Of a stretch of 64,000 nucleotides of DNA, positions 43,879-55,615 are shown piece after piece. This DNA is from Adiantum capillus-veneris (Eukaryota > Streptophyta > Polypodiopsida > Polypodiales > Pteridaceae). Within the stretch, counting starts at the first letter, position 1, and every line of letters begins with the position of its first letter. The stretch covers positions 45,575,598 through 45,639,597 of the forward strand of contig CM043962.1 of the NCBI GenBank assembly GCA_014529385.2, given 5' to 3'. The notes under the pieces were generated by a model that saw only the letters and a list, made by a program, of their open reading frames with translations, did not search any database and was not told where the DNA came from. Both the position numbers and the translations under genes were made by a program.

Positions 43879-45330
43879 GAACATATATACTAGAAAATTG
43901 AGTCAAAGCCAATTTGAAAAGTAGTGTGACAGGAACAGGACATATATGAATGGGGGGCCAATGCTAACTAGAATCACCTACCAAGCATTTGGAATGATAG
44001 ATCAGTTGCCACCAGCTGAGTCACAGCATCATGATAGAGCTCTCAGAGAAAGAAATCTGATAGTGAGGAGACAAAATTAGATATCAACCTCAGTAGAGAA
44101 TTTTAAAAAAGAAGGAGACACGCCTTCATAATACCAGACATCTCACGAGGACGAAGATGACAAAGAAGAAGATGAAAACACTCTCCGTCGTGTACAAGTC
44201 AAACAAAAATCAGTAGAACATAGAGACCAAATACCAATCTCTCAAACACAAAGATCCATGGAAGACTCTCAGACACAAAGAGAGGAAGTACGAAATAAGA
44301 TAGTAGAGGAGAAGAAGACAATCGGAGAAGATGCAGATGATGAAGGTGATAATGATCAGCATAAACCACTAGAACAATGAAAGATAGAGTAAATTGAAAA
44401 GATAAAGCAATGCAAACAAAGGACTACCATAACTAACTTGGAGCTTTCCGACACCATTTAACAATGCATCTACAATGAGCTTAAGCGTAAAGCTACTCAA
44501 AGGACGCAAGAGGAGTCAAAGAGGTAGAAAATTGATGATATTGAATCATCTCACGACTCCTCAGTCTCAGAACAAGACAAAGGTGAAAGGTAACAACCAA
44601 GGGAAGAGAGTGGTATGGAACCTTTGGAAATTCATAATGATAACGTGTCACCCCTCTCAAACGAACCAACCACAACTCTCCCTGCTCAAGAATCTATTGA
44701 CCATGAAAAAATCAAGAGACAAAATCTGAGCAAATATCCAAGGGTGCCACAAACAATCAAATCTACGAAGAAGATGAAAGAACCGGAAAAGAGGAAGCCA
44801 GCCCCACCAACAAGTCAAGAGCAAGAACAGGAGAAGACTAGAGAAGAGGCAAAAGTTAAAGATCAAGGAGCGAGCACCTCCATCAAACCACATACATCGG
44901 AAAAAAGATCAAAGTCTCCTCACACAAAGGTCATGATCAAAGATGGAAATAAGCTCATCCATTCTTTTGACATTTGATGAACATCTAGAGCATATCAAAC
45001 TGCAATTCTAACATAAAGAGCTCTCAATAACATCATAGAATTGGATTTGGAAGAGACTAAAGCTAAAGCGATAAAAGAAAAACAGGAAAATCAAGGGCTA
45101 CAACACAAGGTTGAAGAGCTTCAAAGCATGCAATTGGAGCTACAGGCTGAACTAGAAAGAGAAAAAAAAAATGCTACATACTATTACAAAGAAGCTCAAG
45201 ATTTTAACGCGGCGAACACCCAACTACAAGTAGATCAACACCGGTTGGAAGAGGAGCTCAACAAAGAATGCCAGAGAAATGTAAAACTTGGGGAGTCATA
45301 TGGTGTAGTCAAAAGCGGCAAAAGCACACT
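43879..45330 (+). pseudogene. Low-complexity and coiled-coil part of the Z ORF, cut by element C
   Basis: Stops and shifts until 44474, then charged open pieces (44475-44729 and 44615-44977: PTSQEQEQEKTREEAK, KRSKSPHTKVMIKDG). From 45041 a clear coiled coil: LEETKAKAIKEKQENQGLQ, VEELQSMQLELQAELERE and QLQVDQHRLEEELNKE. The frame reaches the C insertion site in codon 97 and continues after it at 52519. Overall design: domain, linker, coiled coil. Confidence 0.55.
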
Positions 45331-48118
45331 TGTGAGGTCCCCACCCCGTCGTATCAAACAACGGATTTGATGGTAAACCTGGTGGCCACTAGATCTATAG
45401 CGGAAGCAAACAAAATGGTTCAGGGTTCAACTAGCGGACGATCTCTCATCACAAACTGAGTCGAGTTCGAGCCTACTAGCAACGAGATCTAGCTCCACCT
45501 CGCAGGGGAAGCGTACTTAACTATCTAGCGATCCTAAGACCCACCTTCCAAGAGGAGAGAAACCCTAAGTGCCTTTTTTCCCATGTTTCAGAGGCACGTA
45601 CTCTCGAGGATTCGCTGCTCAAGGGGCAATGAGTAATACCAATATCGAGTAAGCACTATGGGGACAGAGAGTTCCCGACCAATCGGGACCACCCATCTCG
45701 TAGGCATTGGCAACCCGAGCCAAGCCCCCACTTTCCACCCCCACACTCACACTTCCTTGTGTGACCTAATTACTACCACAAAGGTTGTTCAACATAAACA
45801 CTCCTTGTTTTAATTCCGAAGCACATTGTTCGTTAAGACAGCCCTTCAACCAGTATTGCAAACAACACCAAGACAATATTCTAGTAAAAATTCTACTCAA
45901 ACTTATTCATTAAAATTCCAATGTTCTAGAGGTACAACATCCCCCCTCCAGCGAGAGTTCACTCCTCCCGTTGTCGCCTAGCTGCCCATACAACTAGGTA
46001 AGTCCACCGCATAGAAAGCACGACATGGACATTCCCACAGCTTAACCAGAAGACGTGGGTTCCCACCACTTAACCACCAGTCGTGGGTATCCACCGCTTA
46101 ACCAGCATTCGTGGATTCAAGAGCCCTTAACGAGGAACTCTGCCCCCTATGATCAGGCGGGGGTTCATGACTAATTCAACATTGGAAATAGAATGAACAT
46201 GTCGAGCTAAATTATCCCTAGCAGACATTCTTTCCTATTGCAAACAACATTCCCATCAATCATTTCCTTCCTACTTTAGAACTTAATGTACAATGCTTTC
46301 AATGCCGAGGTTTCCGTCGGATTTCTCCAACATGTTTGGGGATATGAGCATTCCTAACTAGCGTATGCAATGTTAGTTTAAACAACTTGAATAAAAATAT
46401 GATCTACCTCTTCCATTTCTTCGTCAATAGCCCGTGAGATGGCCGGTATTTGCTCGTCCATGGGAGCCTTTCCTTTTCCGTTGACCTTGCTTATTCCCGT
46501 CTCGTGGTGGTGGGCTCCACCGAAGCGAGTTCTCTTAACCGGGGCCATTTTTCTCACTACTTAAATGATAGACTTGAAAAAAACGAGCTAAGGTCCGAGA
46601 GTAACATGACAAACCAATCGGCAGATTAGATTTATTAAAGACTCCTCCTTATGCACGAGGTTAGATTTCTCCCTTTTTGCCCTAGCAACCTTAAGGGTAA
46701 TTCTGTATCCACCCTATGGGAAACGACTCTAAGGTTAATTACTTGGCTTAGATGATTAAGAAGTTCAGAGTTTTTCTAATTGATTCATGAAAGATATGAA
46801 GTAAGCAAGCTCATTCATTTTCCTAGAGCAATATGAAGGTGCAGAGTGACCGCAGGCATGTGTGATGGAAAAACCTTCTTCTTATTGGGCTAATGACGGA
46901 TTAATTTTCAGCCTTAATCGCATCTAAATGTGAGAGAAGATTAAGTATAATTTAATTACAACTCTATTGAGTAGTGAAAGATTGAATTCTGACAAATCTA
47001 CACTATTACTAGCTGACAATTTATTGACTATACCGCCTAGAGAGAGAATCTTTCCTAATCATGCATTAATCCTTGATTAAGGATGATGAATGGCTGAATA
47101 AATTAACTAAATGAATGATAATTATGTAATGAAGTACAGCTATGAAAACTTAGAGAGCAGCTATAGAGAATTATAGCTAAAAGTAGGCATAGTAGACAAG
47201 AATTATGAGTGGGTAATGATGAGATTAAGAAGAGCAGTAATTAAACCATAACTACCGTGATTAGGGGTTGAGAATCCTCTTAAATTTCTGATGCAATGAA
47301 TCCTCGAGATGGGAATTTCGGCAGCACCTCCCTCCTTGCTTCTCCTTCAAAAGCTGTGTGTGTGCCGGCAGCACCTTCCCAGTGTGTAGGTGTGTGAGTA
47401 TGCAATGTGTGTGTGTGAGCATATATGTCTGTGTGTGTGTGTGTGGGCCTTTAAATAGGCTCCTACAGGCTGGAAATCGATTTGTGTTGCTAAATGCATC
47501 TGGATGAGCACTCAGTCCTTGCATGGCAAGTCCAGTTGCCTACCCACCAAGTGTCCAGTTGGCTCAGTAAACTGACTCTCACACTGAGTTGCAGGATTGG
47601 CAGCTTCCCCAAGACTCCCACAAAGCAAGAGGGCGCCCCCTAGCTGCTAAAGCAGGTTTGGAGTGGGCTGGGACCTGTTCCCACACAGCCTCGGGCCCCC
47701 GGTGCCTCCCAGACAATTTTGTGAAAAATTGGTTTTAGGCTAAAATGGGCCATACGAGTCGGATTTTGATGCCGTAAATTGCTATACTAAGCTCTAACTA
47801 AGACGTACGGGTCTGAGTACCTGCCATATTTAGCAGCCCCCCCCCCCCCAGGGTCCGAAAATGCATTTTTTTCAAATTCGGGGTACGGGTGCAGATTTTC
47901 GAGACGGTCGAGACTGGACGGTTTGGGTGACCAAAAACTTACTATTTTTAGAATTTTTTCACAAAAATTATTTTAATTCACACTTCGAAGCTTTATGACA
48001 TTTTAAACATCATGGCACTGACAGAATTCGGAAAACTGCTAAAAATAGTAACTTTTTTCCATTATGATCATTTCATGGTACAAGGGTGCTCTTTTTGGTT
48101 GGGGTCAGAGACCTTACA
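45331..48118 (-). repeat. 3' LTR of element C, 2788 bp
   Basis: Plus strand TGTGAGGTCCCCACC to GAGACCTTACA. 22 bp longer than its partner, mostly from the GT tract near 47407-47446. Shares sequence throughout with the B LTR, including the poly-C/G run (47837-47849). Confidence 0.93.
46408..46548 (-). CDS. LTR exon copy in the C 3' LTR
   Basis: Minus-strand ATG at 46548, 47 codons beginning MAPVKRTRFGGAH and ending IDEEMEE before GTAGAT. Same as 50828-50968; in this LTR it lies at the 3' end and would have no gag downstream. Confidence 0.55.
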
Positions 48119-48430
48119 TCCTCCCCAACGTGAAAAAAATTGAGATGTCCTCATCTGAAGAAAACATCTGGATAAACTCTATGCTAACTACTTAGGTACA
48201 TATATCCTTTGTCTAAAGTAAAGATATCCTTTGATAATAGAGTAGTCTTTGGCTTTATGCGTCTTATTTTGCTGAACTTTGATGAGATTCTGGTGCTTGA
48301 TTTATTGCTCACTAAGATTAGCAATTGCATCATACATTGCTGCTCTCTCATCAGCTTCATCACCCACAGCTGGTTGTCTCACTACGGCATTAACGAAAGC
48401 TCTACTTCCTTGTCGTATGTTTCCTCTTCC
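48119..48430 (-). pseudogene. pol: Joined remnants of pol in element C
   Basis: Read on the minus strand: a stretch matching the B protease start (VRQPAVGDEADERAAMYDAI), then a jump to the B integrase start (QQNKTHKAKDYSIIKGYLYF, RIYVPK), then a jump to the pol end and TTTTTTCACGTTGGGGAGG. Two deletions therefore removed roughly 2 kb and 1.2 kb relative to B. Confidence 0.75.
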
Positions 48431-49249
48431 TCAGCCTCCTCTTCTGTTTGGTTGACCTCGCCCGTTGACGTTCAGAGGTACATTATTAGCATCGGATGTT
48501 TGGGAAATCCTTTTTGGACATCGAATTTTGTAATGTCCATACTCCTGGCACTCAAAGCATCTTATATTGGGAAACTCGGTAGCTGCCGTAGTAGCTACTA
48601 TCGGACGATGGTCGTATGCAGGGTTGATTGGTCTGTTACTCCAGTTGTCTGTCCTGGCCCTCTTTGAAAAATAGTATTGACTATCTTGGGTAGTCCTCTG
48701 AATCTCTTTAGCTAATGGTTTGGCCCTTAGCAAGGCATCCTGTAGTGTTGTCGGCCTGAGAGCTTCCAACCGAGTATTCAAAGGATCGATTAGCCCTTGG
48801 CAAAACCTCGCCACCTGTTGTTCCAAGGTCATCTTAGGAGCATATCTCCGTAGAGTGACAAACTTTGCATAATACTCTTCGACAGATGAAGTCAGCTGCC
48901 GAAGTGAAAAGAATTCATTCATCTTCAAGGTTTTATACGTAGGTGGTAAATATCGCTCCATCACAGCAGCCTTGATGTCTTCCCATGACTCGGAAGATCC
49001 CTTGATATCCAAGTCCTTTGAATGTTGTTTCCACCAGATCTTGGAATCGCCAGACAAGCGGAACATCGCAAGCATGGTTTGGTTCACGGGTTGGGTTCCC
49101 GCATCTTCAAAATAGTCGTCCATTGCTTCCATCCATACTTCCCCATCTCTCTCCACATTAACCCCTTCGCCTTTAAAGGTTGGAGGCTGAGCTTGTTTAA
49201 GGAGGAGCTTCTTCTCTTGCGCTGCCGAGTAGATAGTAGCAGGCGGTGC
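48431..49249 (-). CDS. gag: Gag (main exon) of element C
   Basis: From 49249 the frame is open for 272 codons to TGA (48431-48433). It starts APPATIYSAAQEKKLLLKQ, then AQPPTFKGEGVNVERDGEV, the usual chromovirus Gag beginning, but no ATG precedes this motif in frame. The minus strand at 49250-49255 reads GGATAG, an acceptor-like AG in phase 0 with the donor of the LTR exon (50828). Middle: WMEAMDDYFEDAGTQPVNQ and FRLSGDSKIWWKQHSKD. Zinc knuckle CFECQEYGHYKIRCPK, then Gly/Arg-rich. Packaging of element RNA is the expected role. The final TGA matches one in B. Confidence 0.88.
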   Translation of the reverse strand, partial: APPATIYSAAQEKKLLLKQAQPPTFKGEGVNVERDGEVWMEAMDDYFEDAGTQPVNQTMLAMFRLSGDSKIWWKQHSKDLDIKGSSESWEDIKAAVMERYLPPTYKTLKMNEFFSLRQLTSSVEEYYAKFVTLRRYAPKMTLEQQVARFCQGLIDPLNTRLEALRPTTLQDALLRAKPLAKEIQRTTQDSQYYFSKRARTDNWSNRPINPAYDHRPIVATTAATEFPNIRCFECQEYGHYKIRCPKRISQTSDANNVPLNVNGRGQPNRRGG

Positions 49250-49738
49250 CTATCCAATGGTATAAAACTCATTACTATAGCACTCTTCTCAAATGAACCT
49301 AAGCTTTTCCATACTCAAGAAGAAATTTAACTTTTGGGCTTAACCAGCCTACTTAATCTGTACATCTATCACAAAGGATTTTAACCATTTCACCATTTAA
49401 ATTCCATTGAATACATCAAAAATTGTTCGATAAATAATGGTAAAAACTTTACTCGAGAGCTTTGATCCATACTTATAACTTTATGTGGGCATCAACAGGC
49501 TACCTGCCCGCAGCACTAGTCGCACCAACGACTTCTCAAAAAAAAAAACGTCATGTGGATCCCACTGAATCCCAACAAGCTCAACCACTAAAACTCTTTA
49601 ACATCACTTAGGAGACAATCCACTAGACAAATCCAATGTCATTATTCTGGGAAACATCATGATCAAGCTTTGAGTACGAGCTATCCTACAATCCCTTAGT
49701 TTTCAAACAACATCATTTTTCCAGTTCGTAAACCTATA

Positions 49739-49750
49739 GCTCTGATACCA
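49739..49750 (-). promoter_or_regulatory. Primer-binding site of element C (initiator tRNA-Met)
   Basis: The minus strand reads TGGTATCAGAGC, two bases after the LTR end, an exact match to the usual site. Confidence 0.92.
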
Positions 49751-50827
49751 AGTGTGAGGTCCCCACCCCGTCGTATCAAACAACGGATCTGATGCTAAAC
49801 CTGGTGGCCACTAGATCTATAGCGGAAGCAAAAAAAATGGTTCAGGGTTCAACTAGCGGACGATCTCTCATCACAAAGTGAGTCGAGTTCGAGCCTACTA
49901 GCAACGAGATCTAGCTCCACCTCGTAGGGGAAGCGTACTTAACTATCTAGCGATCCTAAGACCCACCTTCCAAGAGGAGAAACCCCGAGTGCCTTTTTCC
50001 CCATGTTTCAGAGGCACGTACTCTCGAGGATTCGCCGCTCAAGGGGCAATGAGTAATACCAATATCGAGTAAGCACTATGGGGACAGAGAGTTCTCGACC
50101 AATCGGGACCACCCATCTCGTAGGCATTGGCAACCCGAGCCAAGCCCCCACTTTCCACCCCCACACTCACACTTCCTTGTGTGACCTAATTACTACCACA
50201 AAGGTTGTTCAACATAAACATTCCTTGTTTTAATTCCGAAGCACATTGTTCGTTAAGACAGCCCTTCAACCAGTATTGCAAACAACACCAAGACAATATT
50301 CTAGTAAAAATTCTACTCAAACTTATTCATTAAAATTCCAATGTTCTAGAGGTACAACATCCCCCCTCCAGCGAGAGTTCACTCCTCCCGTTGTCGCCTA
50401 GCTGCCCATACAACTAGGTAAGTCCCCCGCATAGAAAGCACGACATGGACATTCCCACAGCTTAACCAGCAGACGTGGGTTCCCACCGCTTAACCAGCAG
50501 TCGTGGGTATCCACCGCTTAACCAGCAGTCGTGGATTCAAGAGCCCTTAACCAGGAACTTTGCCCCCTGTGATCAGGCGGGGGTTCATGACTAATTCAAC
50601 ATTGGAAATAGAATGAACATGCCGAGCTAAATTATCCCTAGCAGACATTCTTTCCTATTGCAAACAGCATTCCCATCAATCATTTCCTTCCTACTTTAGA
50701 ACTTAATGTACAATGCTTTCAATGCCGAGGTTTCCGTCGGATTTCTCCAACATGTTTGGGGATATGAGCATTCCTAACTAGCGTATGCAATGTTAGTTTA
50801 AACAACTTGAATAAAAATATGATCTAC

Positions 50828-50968
50828 CTCTTCCATTTCTTCGTCAATAGCCCGTGAGATGGCCGGTATTTGCTCGTCCATGGGAGCCTTTCCTTTTCCG
50901 TTGACCTTGCTTATTCCCGCCTCGCGGTCGTGGGCTCCACTGAAGCGAGTTCTCTTAACCGGGGCCAT
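50828..50968 (-). CDS. gag: LTR-encoded first exon of gag (element C)
   Basis: Minus-strand ATG at 50968, 47 codons: MAPVKRTRFSGAH, HDREAGISKVN, GKGKAPMDEQIPAISRA and IDEEMEE, then GTAGATCAT as a phase-0 donor. If unspliced the frame stops nine codons later. Joining to the acceptor at 49250 removes a 1578-bp intron covering the LTR 3' part and the PBS, and keeps the gag frame. Splicing is inferred; the exon, donor, acceptor and phase are seen. Confidence 0.65.
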
Positions 50969-51847
50969 TTTTCTCACTACTTAAATGATAGACTTGAAAA
51001 AAAAGAGCTAAGGTCCGAGAGTAACATGACAAACCAATCGGCAGATTAGATTTATTAAAGACTCCTCCTTATGCACGAGGTTAGATTTCTCCCTTTTTGC
51101 CCTAGCAATTTTAAGGGTAATTCTGTATCCACCCTATGGGAAACGACTCTAAGGTTAATTACTTGGCTTAGATGATTAAGAAGTTCAGAGTTTTTCTAAT
51201 TGATTCACGAAAGATATGAAGTAAGCAAGCTCATTCATTTTCCTAGAGCAATATGAAGGTGCAGAGTGACTGCAGGCATGTGTGATGGAAAAACCTTCTT
51301 CTTATTGGGCTAATGACGGATTAATTTTCAGCCTTAATCGCATCTAAATGTGAGAGAAGATTAAGTATAATTTAATTACAACTCTATTGAGTAGTGAAAG
51401 ATTGAATTCTGACAAATCTACACTATTACTAGCTGACAATTTATTGACTATACCGCCTAGAGAGAGAATCTTTCCTAATCATGCATTAATCCTTGATTAA
51501 GGATGATGAATGGCTGAATAAATTAACTAAATGAATGATAATTATGTAATGAAGTACAGCTATGAAAACTTAGAGAGCAGCTATAGAGAATTATAGCTAA
51601 AAGTAGGCATAGTAGACAAGAATTATGAGTGGGTAATGATGAGATTAAGAAGAGCAGTAATTAAACCATAACTACCGTGATTAGGGGCTGAGAATCCTCT
51701 TAAATTTCTAATGCAATGAATCCTCGAGATGGGAATTTCGGCAGCACCTCCCTCCTTGCTTCTCCTTTAAAAGCTGTGTGTGTGCCGGCAACACCTTCCC
51801 AGTGTGTAGGTGTGTGAGTATGCAATGTGTGTGTGTGTGTGTGTGGG

Positions 51848-51857
51848 CCTTTAAATA
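51848..51857 (-). promoter_or_regulatory. TATA-like box of the C 5' LTR
   Basis: The minus strand reads CTATTTAAAGG, identical to the B box, about 880 bp upstream of the LTR exon. Confidence 0.5.
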
Positions 51858-52518
51858 GGCTCCTACAGGCTGGAAATCGATTTGTGTTACTAAATGCATC
51901 TGGATGAGCACTCAGTCCTTGCATGGCAAGTCCAGTTGCCTACCCACCAAGTGTCCAGTTGGCTCAGTAAACTGACTCTCACACTGAGTTGCAGGCTTGG
52001 CATCTTCCCCAAGACTCCCACAAAGCAAGAGGGCGCCCCCTAGCTGCTAAAGCAGGTCTGGAGTGGGCTGGGACCTGTTCCCACACAGCCTCAGGCCCCT
52101 GGTGCCTCCCGGACAATTTTGTGAAAAATTGGTTTTAGGCTAAAACGGGCCATACGAGTCGGATTTTGATGCCGTAAATTGCTATACTAAGCTCTAACTA
52201 AGACGTACGGGTCTGAGTACCTGCCATATTTAGCAGCCCCCCCCCCCCCTGGGTCCGAAAATGCATTTTTTTCAAATTCGGGATACGGGTGCAGATTTTC
52301 GAGACGGTCGAGACTGGATGGTTCGGGTGACCAAAAACTTACTATTTTTAGAATTTTTTCACAAAAATTATTTTAATTCACATTTCGAAGCTTTATGACA
52401 TTTTAAACATCATGGCACTGACAGAATTCGGAAAACTGCTAAAAATAGTAACTTTTTTCCATTATGATCATTTCATGGTACAAGGGTGCTCTTTTTGGTT
52501 GGGGTCAGAGACCTTACA

Positions 52519-52593
52519 ACACTAACGCAACTTTTGGCAATGCTAGACACACCAACCCCCGCTAGTAGACCGCTTTTGGCATGTACAAAGTAG
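52519..52593 (+). pseudogene. End of the Z ORF beyond element C
   Basis: Counting the ACACT duplication once, the Z frame continues STLTQLLAMLDTPTPASRP and LLACTK to a TAG at 52591-52593. C thus inserted about 24 codons before the natural stop. Confidence 0.7.
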
Positions 52594-53922
52594 AGTGTAT
52601 ACAAAAAGATATAAATACATGCATTTGGGAGCTTTGCAAAGTGGTCTCAAGTTTTAAAAAAGATGCAACGTGTACACATTGTGAATAGTCAAGCTCGCGT
52701 GGCAGCAGTCAGGCACATGTACATGCCTGGATAGGGTATTGGGGCCTTGGATATGGTTCTTGGTGGTTTCTTTGGCTCTAGGGATGTTTTTGAGGTTTCT
52801 AGAATGTTTATAATGCAAGTGGGAGGTGTGGGCACCCCGTCGCGCCCGAGAAGTTTGGCACATGTGGTAACTGTCTATTTGCAGTGTCTTATATACGATG
52901 ATGCGTGCACCACTCTAGAAGTGGTAAAAAATGGAATGTGAGGATGTGGAAAGTTCTTTTCATATCAAGGATCAATCCTACAAAATTTGGTGAATTTTGG
53001 AGTCCGTTTAGGATTTTTCCTGTGAAAAATGCCCGTCGGGGTCAAAATTGGCCAAAAACTGGGCCAAAAAATGGTAAAAAAAGGTGTGAAAAGGGGGTAA
53101 ATTTCCACATCGCTCATGGTGCCTTGAGTGTTCAAGCGGAGGGAGAATTTTTGAAGCCAATACACAGCCTTTTCACCTCTCTGTGTGTTGGAGAAAGCAG
53201 GGTCCTACAGGTGGTCTACGTCACGCTCACATCCTGTTTTTAAGTGTGTGGAGGAGTAAATGAGAGCTTTATCTCTTCAATTTTGCACTTGGGAGAGTCT
53301 ATGGAAGTTTTGAGGTTTCCATGGATGTGTGTGTGCAAGGAATTGAGGAAATAAGGTGCGGCTTTCTGCAAGACTATGTGACCCTGTATCGGTGCCATTA
53401 GGATTGGCGCTACTCCAAAGAGTCCAACAGAGTGGAGTTCGGTGAAGGCTTTGCAATGGTTTGAGAGAGGCCTTTTGTGGCTGGAGTTTTTGAGTTTTTG
53501 ATGGTTTTTCTTGTATATTTTGGTCACTATCAAGTGTGATTTCAAGTGTTGATCAACTTGACTCACCTTGTAGTGTCTGCGGGCAAGCAAGGGCTTGTAG
53601 GTCGAGGTGTTCGGAGTTTGAATTGAGCTCGTGGGTAGTATTTTTATTGAAATCTTGAGTGGTGGTGTGTGTGGGTTGGAATTTGATTAAATTCCTTGTG
53701 TGGTGTTGAGTTTTTTGGGTGTGTGAGTGTACGCACGATATTTTTTGCTCCATCATCCTTTGGCGATCCCACTGAGGAGCAGAAATTTGCCGGTTGTGCA
53801 CCCAGGTGAAGCGGTTTTGCTGTGAAGTTTGAGCTTCATTGAAGAAAAGTGGTGGTTTGGTTGAGGTGCAAGACTTCAAATTTTGTGGAGTTACTCGCGC
53901 AAGGGAGAAGCGACTTCGAAGG
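52594..53922. other. Unassigned DNA between Z and F
   Basis: No supportable gene. It probably holds 3' sequence of Z and the 5' LTR/leader of F (TG-rich 53590-53730), but no second copy is available to mark edges. Confidence 0.4.
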
Positions 53923-54813
53923 GATGGCATATAGTCGGCCAGTGTTCACAGGGAAGGAGGATGTGAAGGACTAGATTGCTGTCTTTGAGTGGCACACGCT
54001 TGGTATGCACATTGTGAATGATGAAGCAAAGCTTCATGTATTTCCTCTTGCACTCAAAGGAGAAGCTCGTGAGTGGTTTGAAGGTTTGGAGGAAGACAAA
54101 AAGCAAACATGATAGCAGGTGAAGCATGCAAATTTTGATAGGTTTGGAAAGAAACTAACCGCAACAGAAGAGACGACAAAATTGAGAGGATTGTAGCAAG
54201 ATGTTCATGCTAACTTTCAGGAGTTTTTGCAACACTTCAAAGGACTTTGGGTGCAATTGGAGGTGGCATCCCAAGTACCTCCAGGGGATTTCTTTAAAGT
54301 GTGTCAATTTATGGATTGTCTCCATCCAAGTGTAAGGGAGAAGGTCGATCAAGAGGAGCCTGCCACATTTGAAAGAGCTGTGGAAATTGCTGAGGCCAAG
54401 AACAAAAGATCAAGAGAATGTGGGAGCAAGGCAGGACACATCCGGAGCTAATTGTGGTGCACCAATGGTCTCTGTGGCAGCGAATGATAGAGTGGAGCGA
54501 GTGGTTCAAAGTCTGGATCCCATTATGGCCCGGGTTTTGCATGATCTTGCTGGTCATTTGAAGGAATTAAGAATTAACATAATGAATAGAAACCAAAGAG
54601 AAGAGCGGCCCGGCCAACTTGGAGAGGTAGGGAACGGAGGCTACAAGGCAGATTCTACAATGGTGATGAAGAGGGTCACTACACCCCTGATTGTCCTGAA
54701 CCACCAAGAGAGAGAGGAGGGATATACCCCTTATATGGACGTGGTCGAGGGAGAATAGAAGGAAATCATTAAGAGTGGGCACTAGAAGAACCACCACCGC
54801 AACAACCACAACC
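53923..54813 (+). pseudogene. gag: Gag of gypsy relic F
   Basis: Opens MAYSRPVFTGKEDVKD then a TAG; continues FEWHTLGMHIVNDEAKLHVF, LALKGEAREWFEGL, two stops, VHANFQEFLQHFKGLWVQL, QFMDCLHPSVREKVDQE and ATFERAVEIAEAKNK, the standard Gag helices. After a frameshift at about 54450 it reads DRVERVVQSLDPI. Near 54650 GDEEGHYTPDCPEPP is the second half of a CCHC knuckle whose first two Cys are lost. Stops and shifts make it non-functional. Confidence 0.75.
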
Positions 54814-55615
54814 ATTGCCTGCTGCAAATGGAGAAGGTAGAGCTATCAACATCATTACCCTTGAGCATCAAGATGTGGATGTTTTCGCCAATAAGAGAGC
54901 TAGGCATGATAGGGAGAAGGAGACAGAAGAAGAGAGGGAAACAAGAGAAAGGAAAGGGAAGTCTAAAGTAGAAGACAAACTAGAGAGTAGTAAGAGGCAA
55001 CGAAGAAGGAAAATAGGTCCCAAGACTACCCCGTTGGCCAAGGTGTTGCAGAATATGATATTGTCGACGACATACGAAATCAAAAGGCCAATATATCTTT
55101 TGGCTAGATGGTGGCTTTAAATGCTAAATTGAGGAGGCAGTGGACCAAGTGTGTGAGTACGCGGCTTCCTTCCAAAAAGATCAAATCATGGTGTCATCCT
55201 TGAGGGTTGGTCACCCGGTGGATATGGTGCCAATAGTTGAAGCTATATTGGAAAAGAAAACGGAAGTGCAAGCATACATAGATGGTGGTGCCCAGGTGTG
55301 TCTCATGACCGAGGCTATCATGAAGGAAGCAGGATTCAATACGTCATTGAATTCAATACCTCATATGATTCAATCCATATGAGGATGGCCAACCACAAAA
55401 AGGCAAGGTGTCTTGGGATAGCTGAAGATGTGAAGATAAAATTCTTGGGGATTAAGTGCTTGGTTGATTGCTATGTGATGCAAGCAAGTGAAAATTCTTA
55501 TCCAATCATTTTAGGGAGGCCATGGCTTATAACCCTTGGTGCTAAGCAGGATTGGGGCACGGGCTCGATCACCATCCCCGACCAAGAAAAGGAGGGACCA
55601 TTGTCTACAACATGA
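54814..55615 (+). pseudogene. pol: Linker and protease of gypsy relic F
   Basis: 54815-55120 is charged (EKETEEERETRERKGKSK). Then HPVDMVPIVEAILEKKTEV and AYIDGGAQVCLMTEAIMKEA, a retropepsin active site of DGGA type; after a shift at about 55340: RMANHKKARCLGIAEDVKIK, then SYPIILGRPWLITLGAKQD and DWGTGSITIP. It ends at 55615; no RT follows. The LGRPW to DWGTG end closely resembles the second protease of element A. Confidence 0.75.

Larger units (their letters stand above)
45331..52518 (-). mobile_element. Element C: gag-only deletion derivative of the B family
   Basis: LTRs 45331-48118 and 49753-52518 flank only 1.63 kb. Perfect target duplication ACACT (45326-45330 and 52519-52523). Minus-strand order: 5' LTR, initiator-Met PBS, gag, a joined remnant of protease start, integrase start and pol end, purine tract, 3' LTR. 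Everything from protease to integrase core is missing. The LTRs are very similar (main difference a CA-type microsatellite), so the insertion is recent even though the element lacks pol; it must have been mobilised in trans, or lost pol after insertion. It inserted in the Z coiled-coil ORF. Confidence 0.93.
49753..52518 (-). repeat. 5' LTR of element C, 2766 bp
   Basis: On the minus strand TGTAAGGTCTCTGACC to GGGGACCTCACA. Contains the TATA-like box (51848-51857), a GT/CA tract, and the coding exon 50828-50968. Confidence 0.93.
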
